Assembly: GCF_011764485.1 (NCBI RefSeq)
Contig: NZ_AP022849.1
Span: 62,001-126,000, forward strand
DNA length: 64,000 nucleotides
Reading direction: 5' to 3'
Source of the DNA: Bosea sp. ANAM02
Lineage (GTDB): Bacteria > Pseudomonadota > Alphaproteobacteria > Rhizobiales > Beijerinckiaceae
Shown here: piece after piece, positions 17,747 through 25,420 of the stretch
Numbering within the stretch: position 1 is the stretch's first letter
How the letters are laid out: each line of letters starts with the position of its first letter
Position numbers and translations under genes: made by a program
Notes under the pieces: generated by a model
Seen by the model: only the letters and a program-made list of their open reading frames with translations
What the model was told of the DNA's origin: nothing
Databases searched by the model: none

Positions 17747-19078
17747 TCACATGCCGGGACGCATCTCGTTCTGGCGACGCGTGATGGTTCGAGCCTCCTT
17801 GAGCAAGACGGAAAGCATTCGTGGCGAGGAGGGGTAGCTGCCCTGCGGAACTGGGAGGCGCCCCTCGTACTGGCGCAGCTCGTTCAACTTCTGGACGAAT
17901 GCCATCGTGCTGTTGACGCCGAACTCGTGCGAGAGAGCCTCCGGCCACTCGGCGGCCGGCAGCGGGGCATACGGCGGCTCCAAGAACAGATCCGGACGCT
18001 GGCGAAAGCGTACGCGCTCGGGATCTGCGAGAGGGCGATCACGAAGCTGCTTTGGCTCGGGCGGAACAGGAGCCTGCGGCGGGGGCGTCAAAGGCGCCGC
18101 TTCAGCAACCGCCTTGGGCAGTTTGCAAATGCGATAGTCGATCGCCGTCTTCAGAAGGTCGAGGATTTCTCGAACCGCGCCGGGCGTGAGGTCAGAGCCG
18201 ACATCGGTCTTCGTCCGCAGCTCGCGTGAAAGCTTCGTGTGAAGCTCGTCCTTGGCATTGGGCTTGCCGTTCATCTGCTCGTTGGCAGCCACACGCATCG
18301 CTTCCAGGAAGACGTCCGCAGAGTAGCCGGTCTGCTCTTCCAGCTGGTCGACCTGGCTGGCGAGATGGATCCGATGCTCGGCCAGGTCATCGATCATCTC
18401 CAGTCCGAGCGCTGCATGCTTATCGTCTCGCAGCAGCGCGATATGCATATCGACAGCCATGTCGAAATGTTCGAGGCCCTTCATGCGATGCCAGTAGGCG
18501 GTGTTCACCAGATCCGCGACGAGACGGAAGGCGTTCTTCCCTGCATCGCTCAGGCCGTCGAAACCGACGCTCTTGCCATCCAGGCTGTTGCTCGCGAAGA
18601 GCATCCCGGCGTTCCGGATGAAGAGCAGTTCATTCGGCTCGCGGTAGCGGCCGCCGATCCCGTCGAAAAGGGTCTTCTTCCACTCACGAGCGCGCGTCAG
18701 CTCGCCGTTGCTCCCTACCGCTTGAGGTGTCAGGTGAACGGTTAGGTTGCCACGCCTCGACAGCTCTGCCGTTGCAAGTAGGCGCCGCGACGGGAGGCGA
18801 TCAAGCTCGCGAACGCTCATCTCCACCGGGTCGGCGTGCCGGCGATAATCTTCCAGATAGCGGTCGGCGTTGCGCTTCTTGCCGAAGAGCGAATCCTCGC
18901 AGTCGACAATAGTCAAGGCCAGCTTGTCGGCGTAGGCTTCGTCAGGCCCGCCAACCAGCGCCTCGATCGCCTTGTCGGCCTCGTTGAGCATGACGCGGAA
19001 GTTCTCGTGCTCGTTGATGCCGCGGCAGCGGGTCTGACCATCAATTTTCTGGTCGGGGGCTTTCCAAACCTGGCTCAT
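17747..19078 (-). CDS. Unknown 443-residue protein
   Basis: Starts MSQVWKAPDQKIDGQ with AGGA 9 nt upstream; an in-frame stretch of 37 codons before it is judged non-coding. Soluble, largely helical; a Pro-rich linker (PLTPPPQAPVPPEP) near residue 340 separates two domains. No family recognised. Ends NEMRPGM. Confidence 0.82.
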   Translation of the reverse strand: MSQVWKAPDQKIDGQTRCRGINEHENFRVMLNEADKAIEALVGGPDEAYADKLALTIVDCEDSLFGKKRNADRYLEDYRRHADPVEMSVRELDRLPSRRLLATAELSRRGNLTVHLTPQAVGSNGELTRAREWKKTLFDGIGGRYREPNELLFIRNAGMLFASNSLDGKSVGFDGLSDAGKNAFRLVADLVNTAYWHRMKGLEHFDMAVDMHIALLRDDKHAALGLEMIDDLAEHRIHLASQVDQLEEQTGYSADVFLEAMRVAANEQMNGKPNAKDELHTKLSRELRTKTDVGSDLTPGAVREILDLLKTAIDYRICKLPKAVAEAAPLTPPPQAPVPPEPKQLRDRPLADPERVRFRQRPDLFLEPPYAPLPAAEWPEALSHEFGVNSTMAFVQKLNELRQYEGRLPVPQGSYPSSPRMLSVLLKEARTITRRQNEMRPGM

Positions 19079-19154
19079 AGGTCGTCCTGCGAAATTGGAT
19101 CTCCCAATTTTGCTAGGGGTGACCGATGAAAGGTACAAAGACCGCAGTTCTGTT

Positions 19155-19346
19155 CTACCGTCGCCGGAAGGGTGCGATCGTTTCACCATCGGCTTCGGGA
19201 GCCGTCAGTCCCGCATGTTCGAGCATACTGGCAAGTTGGTCCGGACGGTCGACCTGGAGAAGCTGCATGGCAGCGTCCATACCAATCTCGCCGTCAACAA
19301 AGGCAGCGGCGGGGTCCGCGATGATCGATTCGGAGTCCAGGGACAT
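19155..19346 (-). CDS. Small helical protein, possibly real
   Basis: 63 residues (MSLDSESIIADPAAAF...). Codon use fits the neighbourhood and it lies 57 bp downstream of the 19404 gene on the same strand, but the ribosome site is weak. Could be a non-coding open frame. Confidence 0.5.
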   Translation of the reverse strand: MSLDSESIIADPAAAFVDGEIGMDAAMQLLQVDRPDQLASMLEHAGLTAPEADGETIAPFRRR

Positions 19347-19403
19347 GGCGCAGTGCTCGATGAGGTGGAGTACCTTATCCCGATCGCGGTCCGGCGTGAA
19401 TCC

Positions 19404-19823
19404 TTATCGTCGGAAGCCGAGGCCGGGAACCTCTTCCTCAGCAAGCATATCCTCGGCCACGACACGCGCGGCACGGGCCATCCTTACGGCGTCGAAGCGC
19501 GGCCCTCCAACATTTCCGAGTTCTTGCGCGTACGCCACGGACGCTTCCAGCAGGCTCGTAGAGATGACAGCCATGACGCGAGCCGGCGACTTGCCGTCGG
19601 CTCCTGTCGCACGGGCATAGCGAACTGTCGCGGCCTCGATGTCGAGGGCGAGTTGCGCCAAGGCGGCCTCCTCGACCGCATCACAGCCCACGGCGAGATG
19701 GGCATGAGGGCTCGGCTGCACCGGGGTATCGACGCGGCGAGGATGTGGACGCGCCGGACCGGATACGAGACGAAGATGTCCGCGGGTCCGTGATCTTGAC
19801 GTCTTGCCAGGTGCCGGCTTCAT
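19404..19823 (-). CDS. Unknown 139-residue protein
   Basis: MKPAPGKTSRSRTRG start with GAAGGAGAG 4 nt upstream, a strong site. Basic N-terminus, then an alanine-rich helical body. No family recognised. First gene of a leftward unit just downstream of the class II tRNA operon; the 150 bp between show no terminator I can identify. Confidence 0.7.
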   Translation of the reverse strand: MKPAPGKTSRSRTRGHLRLVSGPARPHPRRVDTPVQPSPHAHLAVGCDAVEEAALAQLALDIEAATVRYARATGADGKSPARVMAVISTSLLEASVAYAQELGNVGGPRFDAVRMARAARVVAEDMLAEEEVPGLGFRR

Positions 19824-19973
19824 CGTCTCTCCTTCGCGCAACGAGCGCAGCGGACGGAGGAATGTTCAAGGAATATATCGCCATTCCTTGCAATCCGGAA
19901 ACGCTCACGTGCCGCGTAGCGGTATGATCACCGTTCAAGTGCCCGCCAGGTCGGCGATCGGCGCGGCCGAAGT

Positions 19974-20051
19974 TGGTGCGCTCGGCAAGACTCGAACTTG
20001 CAAGGGACCTGTTCCTGAGACAGGCGCGTCTACCATTTTCGCCACGAGCGC
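19974..20051 (-). tRNA. tRNA-Leu(CAG), variable arm missing
   Basis: Acceptor GCGCTCG/CGAGCGC, discriminator A and encoded CCA, D-arm TGGCGAAAATGGTAGACGC typical of Leu, anticodon loop CTCAGGA. Unlike normal tRNA-Leu, only six bases (TCCCTT) separate anticodon and T stems, so the class II variable arm has been lost. Last tRNA of the leftward operon. Confidence 0.85.
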
Positions 20052-20056
20052 ATTAG

Positions 20057-20143
20057 TGGTGCGGGCAGCAGGGCTCGAACCTGCACGGCTTGAAGCCACC
20101 GGATTTTGAATCCGGCGCGTTCTACCAGTTTCGCCATGCCCGC
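20057..20143 (-). tRNA. tRNA-Leu(CAA)
   Basis: Acceptor GCGGGCA/TGCCCGC with A and CCA encoded; anticodon arm CCGGA-TTCAAAA-TCCGG; long variable arm; T-arm GCAGG-TTCGAGC-CCTGC. Confidence 0.95.
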
Positions 20144-20157
20144 GAAGAGAAAAGGGA

Positions 20158-20244
20158 TGGTGCGGCCGGGGAGACTCGAACTCCCAGGGATCTTTCGATC
20201 GCGCGCCCTCAACGCGCTGCGTCTACCAGTTTCGCCACGTCCGC
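20158..20244 (-). tRNA. tRNA-Leu(GAG)
   Basis: Anticodon arm GCGCG-TTGAGGG-CGCGC, long variable arm, T-arm GGGAG-TTCGAGT-CTCCC, CCA encoded. The acceptor GCGGACG/CGGCCGC has one A-C mismatch. Confidence 0.92.
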
Positions 20245-20283
20245 ATTTGCACCTCGGCGAATACGCTGCTCGCCGATCATCGT

Positions 20284-20378
20284 TGGCGGACAGGGCGAGA
20301 TTTGAACTCGCGGAGGAGCTTATTCAGCCCCTCGGTGGGGTTCGAAGCCACCGCCTTAAGCCACTCAGCCACCTGTCC
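20284..20378 (-). tRNA. tRNA-Ser(CGA), copy 1
   Basis: Acceptor GGACAGG/CCTGTCC, G73, encoded CCA; Ser-type D-arm GGCTGAGTGGCTTAAGGC; anticodon loop TTCGAAC on a stem with a C-C mismatch next to the loop; long variable arm. Confidence 0.88.
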
Positions 20379-20453
20379 GTACCTGCTTTCTGCCCGCCTG
20401 GTGGGAGCCAAGGCTCGACCTACCAAGCGGGCGTCGAAACTCGTTTTCCAGGA

Positions 20454-20543
20454 TGGCGGAGCAGGTGAGATTCGAACTCACGGTGGGCTCTCGCCCACGG
20501 CGGTTTTCAAGGCCGCTGTCTTAAGCCACTCGACCACTGCTCC
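20454..20543 (-). tRNA. tRNA-Ser(TGA)
   Basis: Acceptor GGAGCAG/CTGCTCC, G73, encoded CCA; anticodon arm GCGGC-CTTGAAA-ACCGC (last pair mismatched); long variable arm; T-arm GTGAG-TTCGAAT-CTCAC. Its anticodon arm closely matches several hairpins of the nearby array. Confidence 0.95.
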
Positions 20544-20591
20544 GATTCCCATCCCCTTGAGATGGACCCAAGGGGCATTCCTTGATGTGAT

Positions 20592-20681
20592 TGGAGGAGA
20601 GCGGGGGGTTCGAACCCCCGAAAGGCTTTCGCCTTTAGCCGATTTCCAACCAGCCGCAATAAACCACTCTGCCAGCTCTCC
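20592..20681 (-). tRNA. tRNA-Ser(GGA)
   Basis: Acceptor GGAGAGC/GCTCTCC, discriminator T, encoded CCA; anticodon loop TTGGAAA; long variable arm; T-loop TTCGAAC in a GC stem. Confidence 0.93.
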
Positions 20682-20733
20682 GTCCGTGATCCTCGATGCA
20701 CGAGGAATTCCGATTCAATCTTTTGCGCGCGCG

Positions 20734-20820
20734 CAGAGAGGGAGGGATTCGAACCCCCGCTAGACTCTCGCCTAGGCCTGTTTTCGAAACAGGCGTCTTC
20801 AGCCACTCGACCACCTCTCC
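20734..20820 (-). tRNA. tRNA-Ser(CGA), copy 2
   Basis: Anticodon arm CCTGT-TTCGAAA-ACAGG with full pairing, Ser-type D-arm and long variable arm. Acceptor GGAGAGG/CCTCTCT ends in a G-T pair and no CCA is encoded (GCG instead), unlike copy 1. Confidence 0.9.
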
Positions 20821-20841
20821 AAGCGCGCAAACTTTCCAGGT

Positions 20842-20886
20842 CGCCAGCAACAGGGAGCGAGGTGATGCTCTACCTGTTGCTGGCCC
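20842..20886. other. Long stem-loop at the edge of the hairpin array
   Basis: ccagcaacagg pairs with cctgttgctgg (11 bp) and encloses a small gagc/gctc hairpin. It lies between tRNA-Ser(CGA) copy 2 and the array and could be a processing or boundary structure. It lacks the NGA loop of the array members. Confidence 0.5.
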
Positions 20887-20902
20887 TCATGGGTGGGAAG
20901 CT

Positions 20903-21645
20903 CCGGGTTTCAAACCCGGCAGACTGCCTTGTGGCCTTCAGGACCGCAGCGGTCACGGCGGCTTCCAAGGCCGCTGCCTCCAAATCTCGGCTGCCGGCGC
21001 AGCGCGATTTCAAGTCGCGTCCACCAGCAGCCTTGCCGAAGCTCTGGATTTCAAGTCCAGGGGGCATGCCAGCTTTCGAGGCAGGGCTTCCCGACGGCTT
21101 TCAAGGCCGCCGCTATCGGCAAATCACGGGGGTACAATTCGGACCGAAGACCGACCGCCTCAGAGCCCGGGCAAATGCGAGTTCAAGTCGCTTGCCCGGG
21201 CTCACGGCCGCTACAGGAAGCTCCGGATTTCAAGTCCGGGTGCGAGCGAGCAAATTTCGAGTCTGTCGCTGCCATGGCGGCTTTCCGAGCCGCTGCTCCT
21301 GCAAGGTCTCCAAATCGGCGGGGGCAACCCGGAGTTCAGGTCCGGTGGGCGCTGCCGGCGTTCTGGGCCGGTGCTACCAGACGGCTTTCAAGGCCGCATG
21401 CCTCCGCTGGCGAAGAGGATCCAGGCTTCCGACCTGGAGGGCTGGTCTGCAGCTTTCTGAGCTGCACTTGGCCGACGGCTTTCAAGGCCGCCCCCTTCGT
21501 TTGGTCCAGGAAGCCCGGTTCCCCCGGTTGATCGCGCTCCGACTTTCTGAGCCGGTGCGAACTGACGGTTTTCGAAACCGCCTTCCTGGTTCGAGGAAGA
21601 GAGCCCGGGAGAACCAGGTTGGCTGCCGGCGGCCTTCCGAGCCGC
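20903..21645 (-). repeat. Array of 18 anticodon-arm-like hairpins inside the tRNA operon
   Basis: Eighteen short inverted repeats, nearly all 5-bp stem plus 7-nt loop, the exact geometry of a tRNA anticodon arm. Minus-strand loops are CTTGAAA, TTTGAAA, CTTGGAA, CTCGAAA, CTTGAAC, CCTGAAC, TCGGAAA, TCGGAAG, TCAGAAA and TTCGAAA. Except CTTGGAA, each shows NGA at anticodon positions, a serine anticodon, followed by A. Hairpins begin at 20903, 20958, 21003, 21044, 21069, 21094, 21177, 21223, 21251, 21277, 21329, 21381, 21421, 21449, 21475, 21539, 21565 and 21629; those at 21069, 21177 and 21251 are imperfect. Several sit in pairs 8-11 nt apart, others inside longer helices (21163-21203; 21506-21513 with 21582-21589; 20989-20997 with 21024-21032). 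No D- or T-arms accompany them. It would be co-transcribed with the flanking tRNAs. Confidence 0.75.
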
Positions 21646-21735
21646 TGCCTGCCGTCTCTTCCTATCTCGTTGGCGCCGAAGCGCGCCCTCAGCATGCACG
21701 GAGCGCTTCTGCGCTCAACGTGATCTGAAGATATC

Positions 21736-21826
21736 TGGTGGATGATGGAAGGATTCGAACCCCATACCTTTCAAAGGAGCTGATTTACAGTCAGCCGCGG
21801 GCTCCCAGTCCCGACGTTCATCATCC
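21736..21826 (-). tRNA. tRNA-Tyr(GTA), somewhat degenerate
   Basis: Acceptor GGATGAT/ATCATCC, A73 and CCA encoded; anticodon arm GCTGA-CTGTAAA-TCAGC; variable arm TCCTTTGAAAGGTA; T-loop TTCGAAT. The D-arm and T-stem pair poorly, so function is less sure than for its neighbours. Confidence 0.8.
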
Positions 21827-21856
21827 GAAGGACCAATCCTTCAAAAAACTCGGCGG

Positions 21857-21945
21857 CGGTCGGCGCGAGATTTGAACTCGCGGCGGACGGTGACGCCCGC
21901 TGCTGCTTAGCACGCAGCTGGTTTAAGCCTCTCACCCAGCCGACC
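21857..21945 (-). tRNA. tRNA-Ser(GCT)
   Basis: First tRNA of the operon. Acceptor GGTCGGC/GCCGACC, G73 followed by CCG rather than CCA; anticodon arm GCTGC-GTGCTAA-GCAGC; long variable arm; T-arm GCGAG-TTCAAAT-CTCGC. Confidence 0.93.
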
Positions 21946-22053
21946 TTCCGATTGAGGATCGCGGCACGCCCTGGAGGGGGCAGCACAACGCCTCAGCTTG
22001 GGCTTTCGCCCAACATGAGCGCACCGGTGTGGCGACCGATGCGCGAGCTAAAT

Positions 22054-22059
22054 TGTCAA
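22054..22059 (-). promoter_or_regulatory. Candidate -35 box (TTGACA) of the class II tRNA operon
   Basis: A perfect TTGACA on the minus strand about 110 bp before tRNA-Ser(GCT), just downstream of a terminator for the preceding leftward transcript. No good -10 box is seen at the standard spacing, so the assignment is tentative. Confidence 0.4.
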
Positions 22060-22084
22060 ACAGCGGTGGGTCAGCGATGACCCG

Positions 22085-22135
22085 AAAATGAAAAAGGCGA
22101 AGCCCCCGATCGGTGTCCGACGGGGGCTTCGCCTT
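22085..22135 (-). terminator. Rho-independent terminator with no obvious upstream gene
   Basis: A 14-bp stem (aaggcgaagccccc / gggggcttcgcctt, loop 14) followed on the minus strand by TTTTTCATTTT. It would end a leftward transcript coming from 22140-22650, where no convincing minus-strand gene is visible. Confidence 0.85.
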
Positions 22136-22654
22136 GATCTTCAGTCTGTTGGGAGTTTGGGGCCTCAGGGGCTCCCGTCATCCGCACAGTTTCGACCATG
22201 CCCCGTCGCGCTGTCCGAATAGGACAACGAGGAGAGTGAAAGACTGGACGACGACAGGCGAGCGGCAGCGATCGTGCGCTGGGCACGAGGCTTGAAGCCG
22301 TCCTTGCTGTCGAAGTGCGTAGCCATCGAACTCACTCATCTCGTCCGGGATTGGACGATCCGCATATCGTTGAAAGCCCCCATCGCTGTCAACAGGGGGG
22401 AGCAATCCATGTAGATGAAGGATTGAGATTGGTTAATTGGATCGAAATTCCTTGTCGCGCCCAAGCGGTTTTCCTCGGTTCGCGCTGCGTTTCAAGTCCT
22501 TTTGGGCCATCGCGTGTGTTTGAATCGGCCGATGCGCTGGTGGGCAGTGCGTGACATGCCGTTGCTTCATCCCGACGATCGGGAGAGGATCGTTTGGTGA
22601 TTTGCCGCGTTGAGCCGGCAAGTTTTTTGCTCGAACCTGCGACTCAGGCCTCAG
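22136..22654. other. 520-bp region without a recognisable gene
   Basis: Between the terminator and the RNA ligase gene. It contains an inverted repeat CAATCC/GGATTG at 22403-22425 and an AT-richer stretch near 22430, plausible promoter territory for the RNA-repair genes, and could encode a leftward small RNA ending at the 22085-22135 terminator. Short open frames on both strands here lack ribosome sites and normal codon use. Confidence 0.45.
22403..22425. promoter_or_regulatory. Inverted repeat CAATCC / GGATTG upstream of the RNA ligase
   Basis: Half-sites 11 bp apart, of the window-wide CAATCCTTG family, about 230 bp upstream of the RNA ligase gene. Confidence 0.4.
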
Positions 22655-23464
22655 ATGTTCACGCCTCCCCGTTTTCCTCGCACACAGCACCTCCGCGGCA
22701 GTAAGGCCGCGAAAGGCGAAGGCGCGCGTGACCAGGTTTCGGTCACGAGCCTTCGCGGAGGCGATCTGGTTTTCGAGGAAAAGCTCGATGGCGGCGAGAT
22801 CGGGATCTACCAGGAGGAGGGCAATCTACTGCTTCGGCATCGAGGCACGGTGCTCGGTGGTCATTCTCGCGAGCCGCAGTTCGACCTCCTGAAGGTCTGG
22901 GCCGCGGTTCATGACGGCTGGCTGCGGGACCTCGTTGGCGAGCGCTACGTCATCTACTGCGAATGGTTGCACAGGGTTCACTGTGCCTATTACGACCTGC
23001 TCCCGCATTTTTTGTTCGAATTCGACGTGTTCGACCGCGAAACCGGCCGCTACCTCGCGACCGATGAGCGCCACGCCCTTCTGGACGGAGCCCCTATGCC
23101 GTCCGTCCCGGTTGTCCATCGTGGGCATCTGAAATCCGATGCTGACGTCCCGGACCTCCTGGGGCAGAGCCTCTTCAAGAGCGATGACTGGCAAAGGAGT
23201 TTGGCTCAGCAATGCGTCGCGGCCGGCGTGGCTGCGTCCGACGCCGCCACCTGGGTCGATATGACCAGCCTTCCTGAAGGCCTCTATGTAAAGCACGAGG
23301 TCGATGGTTGCGTCGTTGGGCGCTATAAATGGATCCGCGCCGACTTTCTGGCGACCATCACCTCAGGTGCGCATTGGTCACAGCGGCCAGCGCTTGAGAA
23401 CGGTCTCGCTCCCGGCGTCGACATTCTGGCTGCGCCGTATTCCGGCACCGCACTTCGAGGATAG
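22655..23464 (+). CDS. RNA ligase (Rnl family)
   Basis: 269 residues. Adenylated lysine in EEKLDGGEIGIY near residue 40 (KxDG), FEFDVFDRET as motif III/IIIa, EGLYVKHEVDG as motif IV and YKWIRADF as motif V. These are nucleotidyltransferase motifs in the form used by RNA ligases, which join 5'-phosphate and 3'-OH RNA ends with ATP. The stop is 4 bp before the HD-kinase gene, so the two are co-expressed and together could heal and seal cleaved tRNA, as T4 Pnkp and Rnl1 do against anticodon nucleases (established for T4; inferred here). ATG 22655 is taken; its ribosome site is weak and an upstream TTG would add 15 residues. Confidence 0.88.
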   Translation: MFTPPRFPRTQHLRGSKAAKGEGARDQVSVTSLRGGDLVFEEKLDGGEIGIYQEEGNLLLRHRGTVLGGHSREPQFDLLKVWAAVHDGWLRDLVGERYVIYCEWLHRVHCAYYDLLPHFLFEFDVFDRETGRYLATDERHALLDGAPMPSVPVVHRGHLKSDADVPDLLGQSLFKSDDWQRSLAQQCVAAGVAASDAATWVDMTSLPEGLYVKHEVDGCVVGRYKWIRADFLATITSGAHWSQRPALENGLAPGVDILAAPYSGTALRG

Positions 23465-23468
23465 CTTC

Positions 23469-24683
23469 GTGACGATCTCGTTGAAACAGTCGGGCTTCGA
23501 GGAGCTCGTCCAGCTCCTCGACCGGCCGGTGGGATCGGCGCTTGCCTGGGATGCGATCGCAGCTCGGGTGCCGTGGCAAGCTGAGATGGCCGCGTCGTCC
23601 CAGGACCCTGTCTATCATGCCGAGGGCGACGTCTGGACGCATACGGTGATGGTCGTCGAAGCCCTTCGTCAGGATCCCGCGCTATGGGAGCTATCGGATT
23701 TCGACCGGCAGGCGCTCCTCGTCACCGCGCTGTTGCATGACGTCGCCAAGCCCGAAACTCGCCTCGAGGAGTTCTCAGCCGAACTCGGAAGGGTCAAGGT
23801 GTCCAATCCGCATCACGCCCTGAAGGGCGCACGGGCGGCCTGGTCATTCCTCTGGAAGGTCGGAGCCGACGTTGAGCTGCGGGAGCGGGTCTTCGCCCTC
23901 GTGGCCTGGCACCAGCGCGTCTTTCATGTGCTGAGCAAGCCCGAGCCGCGCGATGAGTTCATCACCTTCTCGCATCTGGCCACTTGGCGGGACCTCGTCA
24001 TGCTCGCGCAGGCGGACAATCGCGGCAGGATTAGTCCCAACACCGAAGAGACCGCCGTTGAGCTCGAATGCGTCCGCCTCGCGGCCGAGGAATTCGGCTG
24101 TTTGGAGACCCCTTGGGCGTTCAGCAATGACGAAGCGCGGGTCATCTTCTGCCGGGAGACCGGCAAGTCGCCCTTCTACGAGCCGCGGCCGCCGGCGGGA
24201 AGCCGGGTGTTCGTGTTGAGCGGCATCCCCGGCTCCGGCAAGAACACCTACGCGGCGAAGGCCTTTCCTGGCCTTCCGCAGGTGTCGTTCGATGATCTGC
24301 GCGAGGACGAGGATGATCCTGGCCGTGTGCTGCAGCTCGGTTATGAGCTGGCACGCGAGCATCTGCGGAAGAAGCAAGCCTTCGTCTGGAACGCCACAAA
24401 CACCAACAAGCTGATGCGCGATCGCATCATCGCGCTTGCTCGCAGCTACGACGCTCATATCGAGGTCCATGCGCTCGATACGCCCTACGCGACGGTGCTA
24501 AAGCAGAACCGATCGCGCGAGGCGCAGGTGCCGGAGGAGGTGGTCGAGCGCTTTATCGACAGGTGGCAGCCTCCGACCCCGCTCGAAGCGCACCAGGTGT
24601 TCTGGGTCTCGCCGGACCACACTCTTCGACCGGCCTTCGTCAATCTTGGGGCAGCTAACGCGCCAGCGCCGGGGGCGCCTTAA
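23469..24683 (+). CDS. HD-domain phosphohydrolase fused to polynucleotide kinase
   Basis: 404 residues. The N-terminal half is an HD phosphohydrolase (DVWTHTVMVVEAL, LLHDVAKPET near residue 90, SNPHHALKGA, VAWHQRV). The C-terminal half is a P-loop kinase with SGIPGSGKNTYA near residue 250, FDDLRED and the lid segment NRSREAQVPEEV, as in polynucleotide kinases and AAA-type end-healing enzymes. Predicted to convert RNA ends to the 5'-phosphate and 3'-OH that the preceding ligase needs. GTG 23469 is chosen since CGAGGA lies 6 nt ahead and the ligase ends 4 bp before; the frame is open further but inside the ligase gene. Ends with the tail NAPAPGAP. Converges on the next gene with 29 bp overlap. 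Confidence 0.85.
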   Translation: MTISLKQSGFEELVQLLDRPVGSALAWDAIAARVPWQAEMAASSQDPVYHAEGDVWTHTVMVVEALRQDPALWELSDFDRQALLVTALLHDVAKPETRLEEFSAELGRVKVSNPHHALKGARAAWSFLWKVGADVELRERVFALVAWHQRVFHVLSKPEPRDEFITFSHLATWRDLVMLAQADNRGRISPNTEETAVELECVRLAAEEFGCLETPWAFSNDEARVIFCRETGKSPFYEPRPPAGSRVFVLSGIPGSGKNTYAAKAFPGLPQVSFDDLREDEDDPGRVLQLGYELAREHLRKKQAFVWNATNTNKLMRDRIIALARSYDAHIEVHALDTPYATVLKQNRSREAQVPEEVVERFIDRWQPPTPLEAHQVFWVSPDHTLRPAFVNLGAANAPAPGAP

Positions 24684-25299
24684 GGTCCCCTGGTCGGCGA
24701 GGTTCGGATTCGCCCGCGCCGAGAAGACGTTCAAGTCGCAGCGTCCCTCCCGGCACCGCGCGGGCCTTGAAACCAGCTTCGTCGCCATAGGCGGGGTAGA
24801 GCACGATTGAGTTCGGGAGCTCCCCGCGGAGCCAGAAGCCGTGCGTCGCGCAAAGATCGCTGAGCTCGGCCAGGAATACTCTCAACCGTTCCTCGTGCTC
24901 GCGGGCCTGTGGCAGATCGTCGAACAGCTCGCATAGGTGCGCGCTGGCGCGCTCGATCATCTTCTCAGTGGTATCGGGCACCTCTGCCAGGAGAGCGGCC
25001 TCCGTCGTCGGTACCAGCCGAAGCGGGCCCATCCCGGCATATGGTCGACGGAATTCAAGCTCTTCGACGATACCACGGATATCGCGCAGCTCACCAGCGG
25101 CGGTTCTCACGCCGGCGTGGATCAGTCGCCCTTCCTCTGTCCGCAGGATGACAAGCTCGGCGTCGGTTGCCCGGGCCAAGGCGATTGCCAGAGGGACGCA
25201 ATGACCATGGAGATAGCCATTCTCGTAGTAGCCGGCGAGGATGCTGCGATCCTCTTCAGAAAGCGGAACGATCTCGATCTGAGCAGGCTTGCGCGGCAT
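24655..25299 (-). CDS. Unknown protein with Cys-His-Asp pattern
   Basis: 214 residues, MPRKPAQIEIVPLSEED start. YLHGHCVPLAIALARA, RLIHAGVRT and LRDIRGIVEE follow the same Cys, His, Asp order and spacing as the 14375 gene product, with an added C-terminal helical domain. A papain-like or transglutaminase-like fold is possible; function unknown. Ends DLKAPPALAR. Divergent from the 25421 gene. Confidence 0.75.
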   Translation of the reverse strand: MPRKPAQIEIVPLSEEDRSILAGYYENGYLHGHCVPLAIALARATDAELVILRTEEGRLIHAGVRTAAGELRDIRGIVEELEFRRPYAGMGPLRLVPTTEAALLAEVPDTTEKMIERASAHLCELFDDLPQAREHEERLRVFLAELSDLCATHGFWLRGELPNSIVLYPAYGDEAGFKARAVPGGTLRLERLLGAGESEPRRPGDLKAPPALAR

Positions 25300-25420
25300 A
25301 ACAGGGCCCGTTCGGTACAGAAAGATGCCCAGATGTGGGACTGGGCGGTTGTCGATTGCAACCTCGGAGCCCAATCTTCGGTGGACGCCCCGACTGGCGC
25401 GTGAACATCGGGAGCTCGAT

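Noticed and set aside
20903..21645. CRISPR array
   Set aside because: The repeated units are inverted repeats with varying stem sequence and irregular spacing, with no constant direct repeat and no cas genes.
20862..21728. Long rightward open frames (up to 288 codons) across the hairpin array
   Set aside because: All three rightward frames are open over the same stretch, residues are low-complexity repeats of FKS/RLS-type words produced by the hairpins, and no ribosome site is present. The region is RNA-like, not protein-coding.
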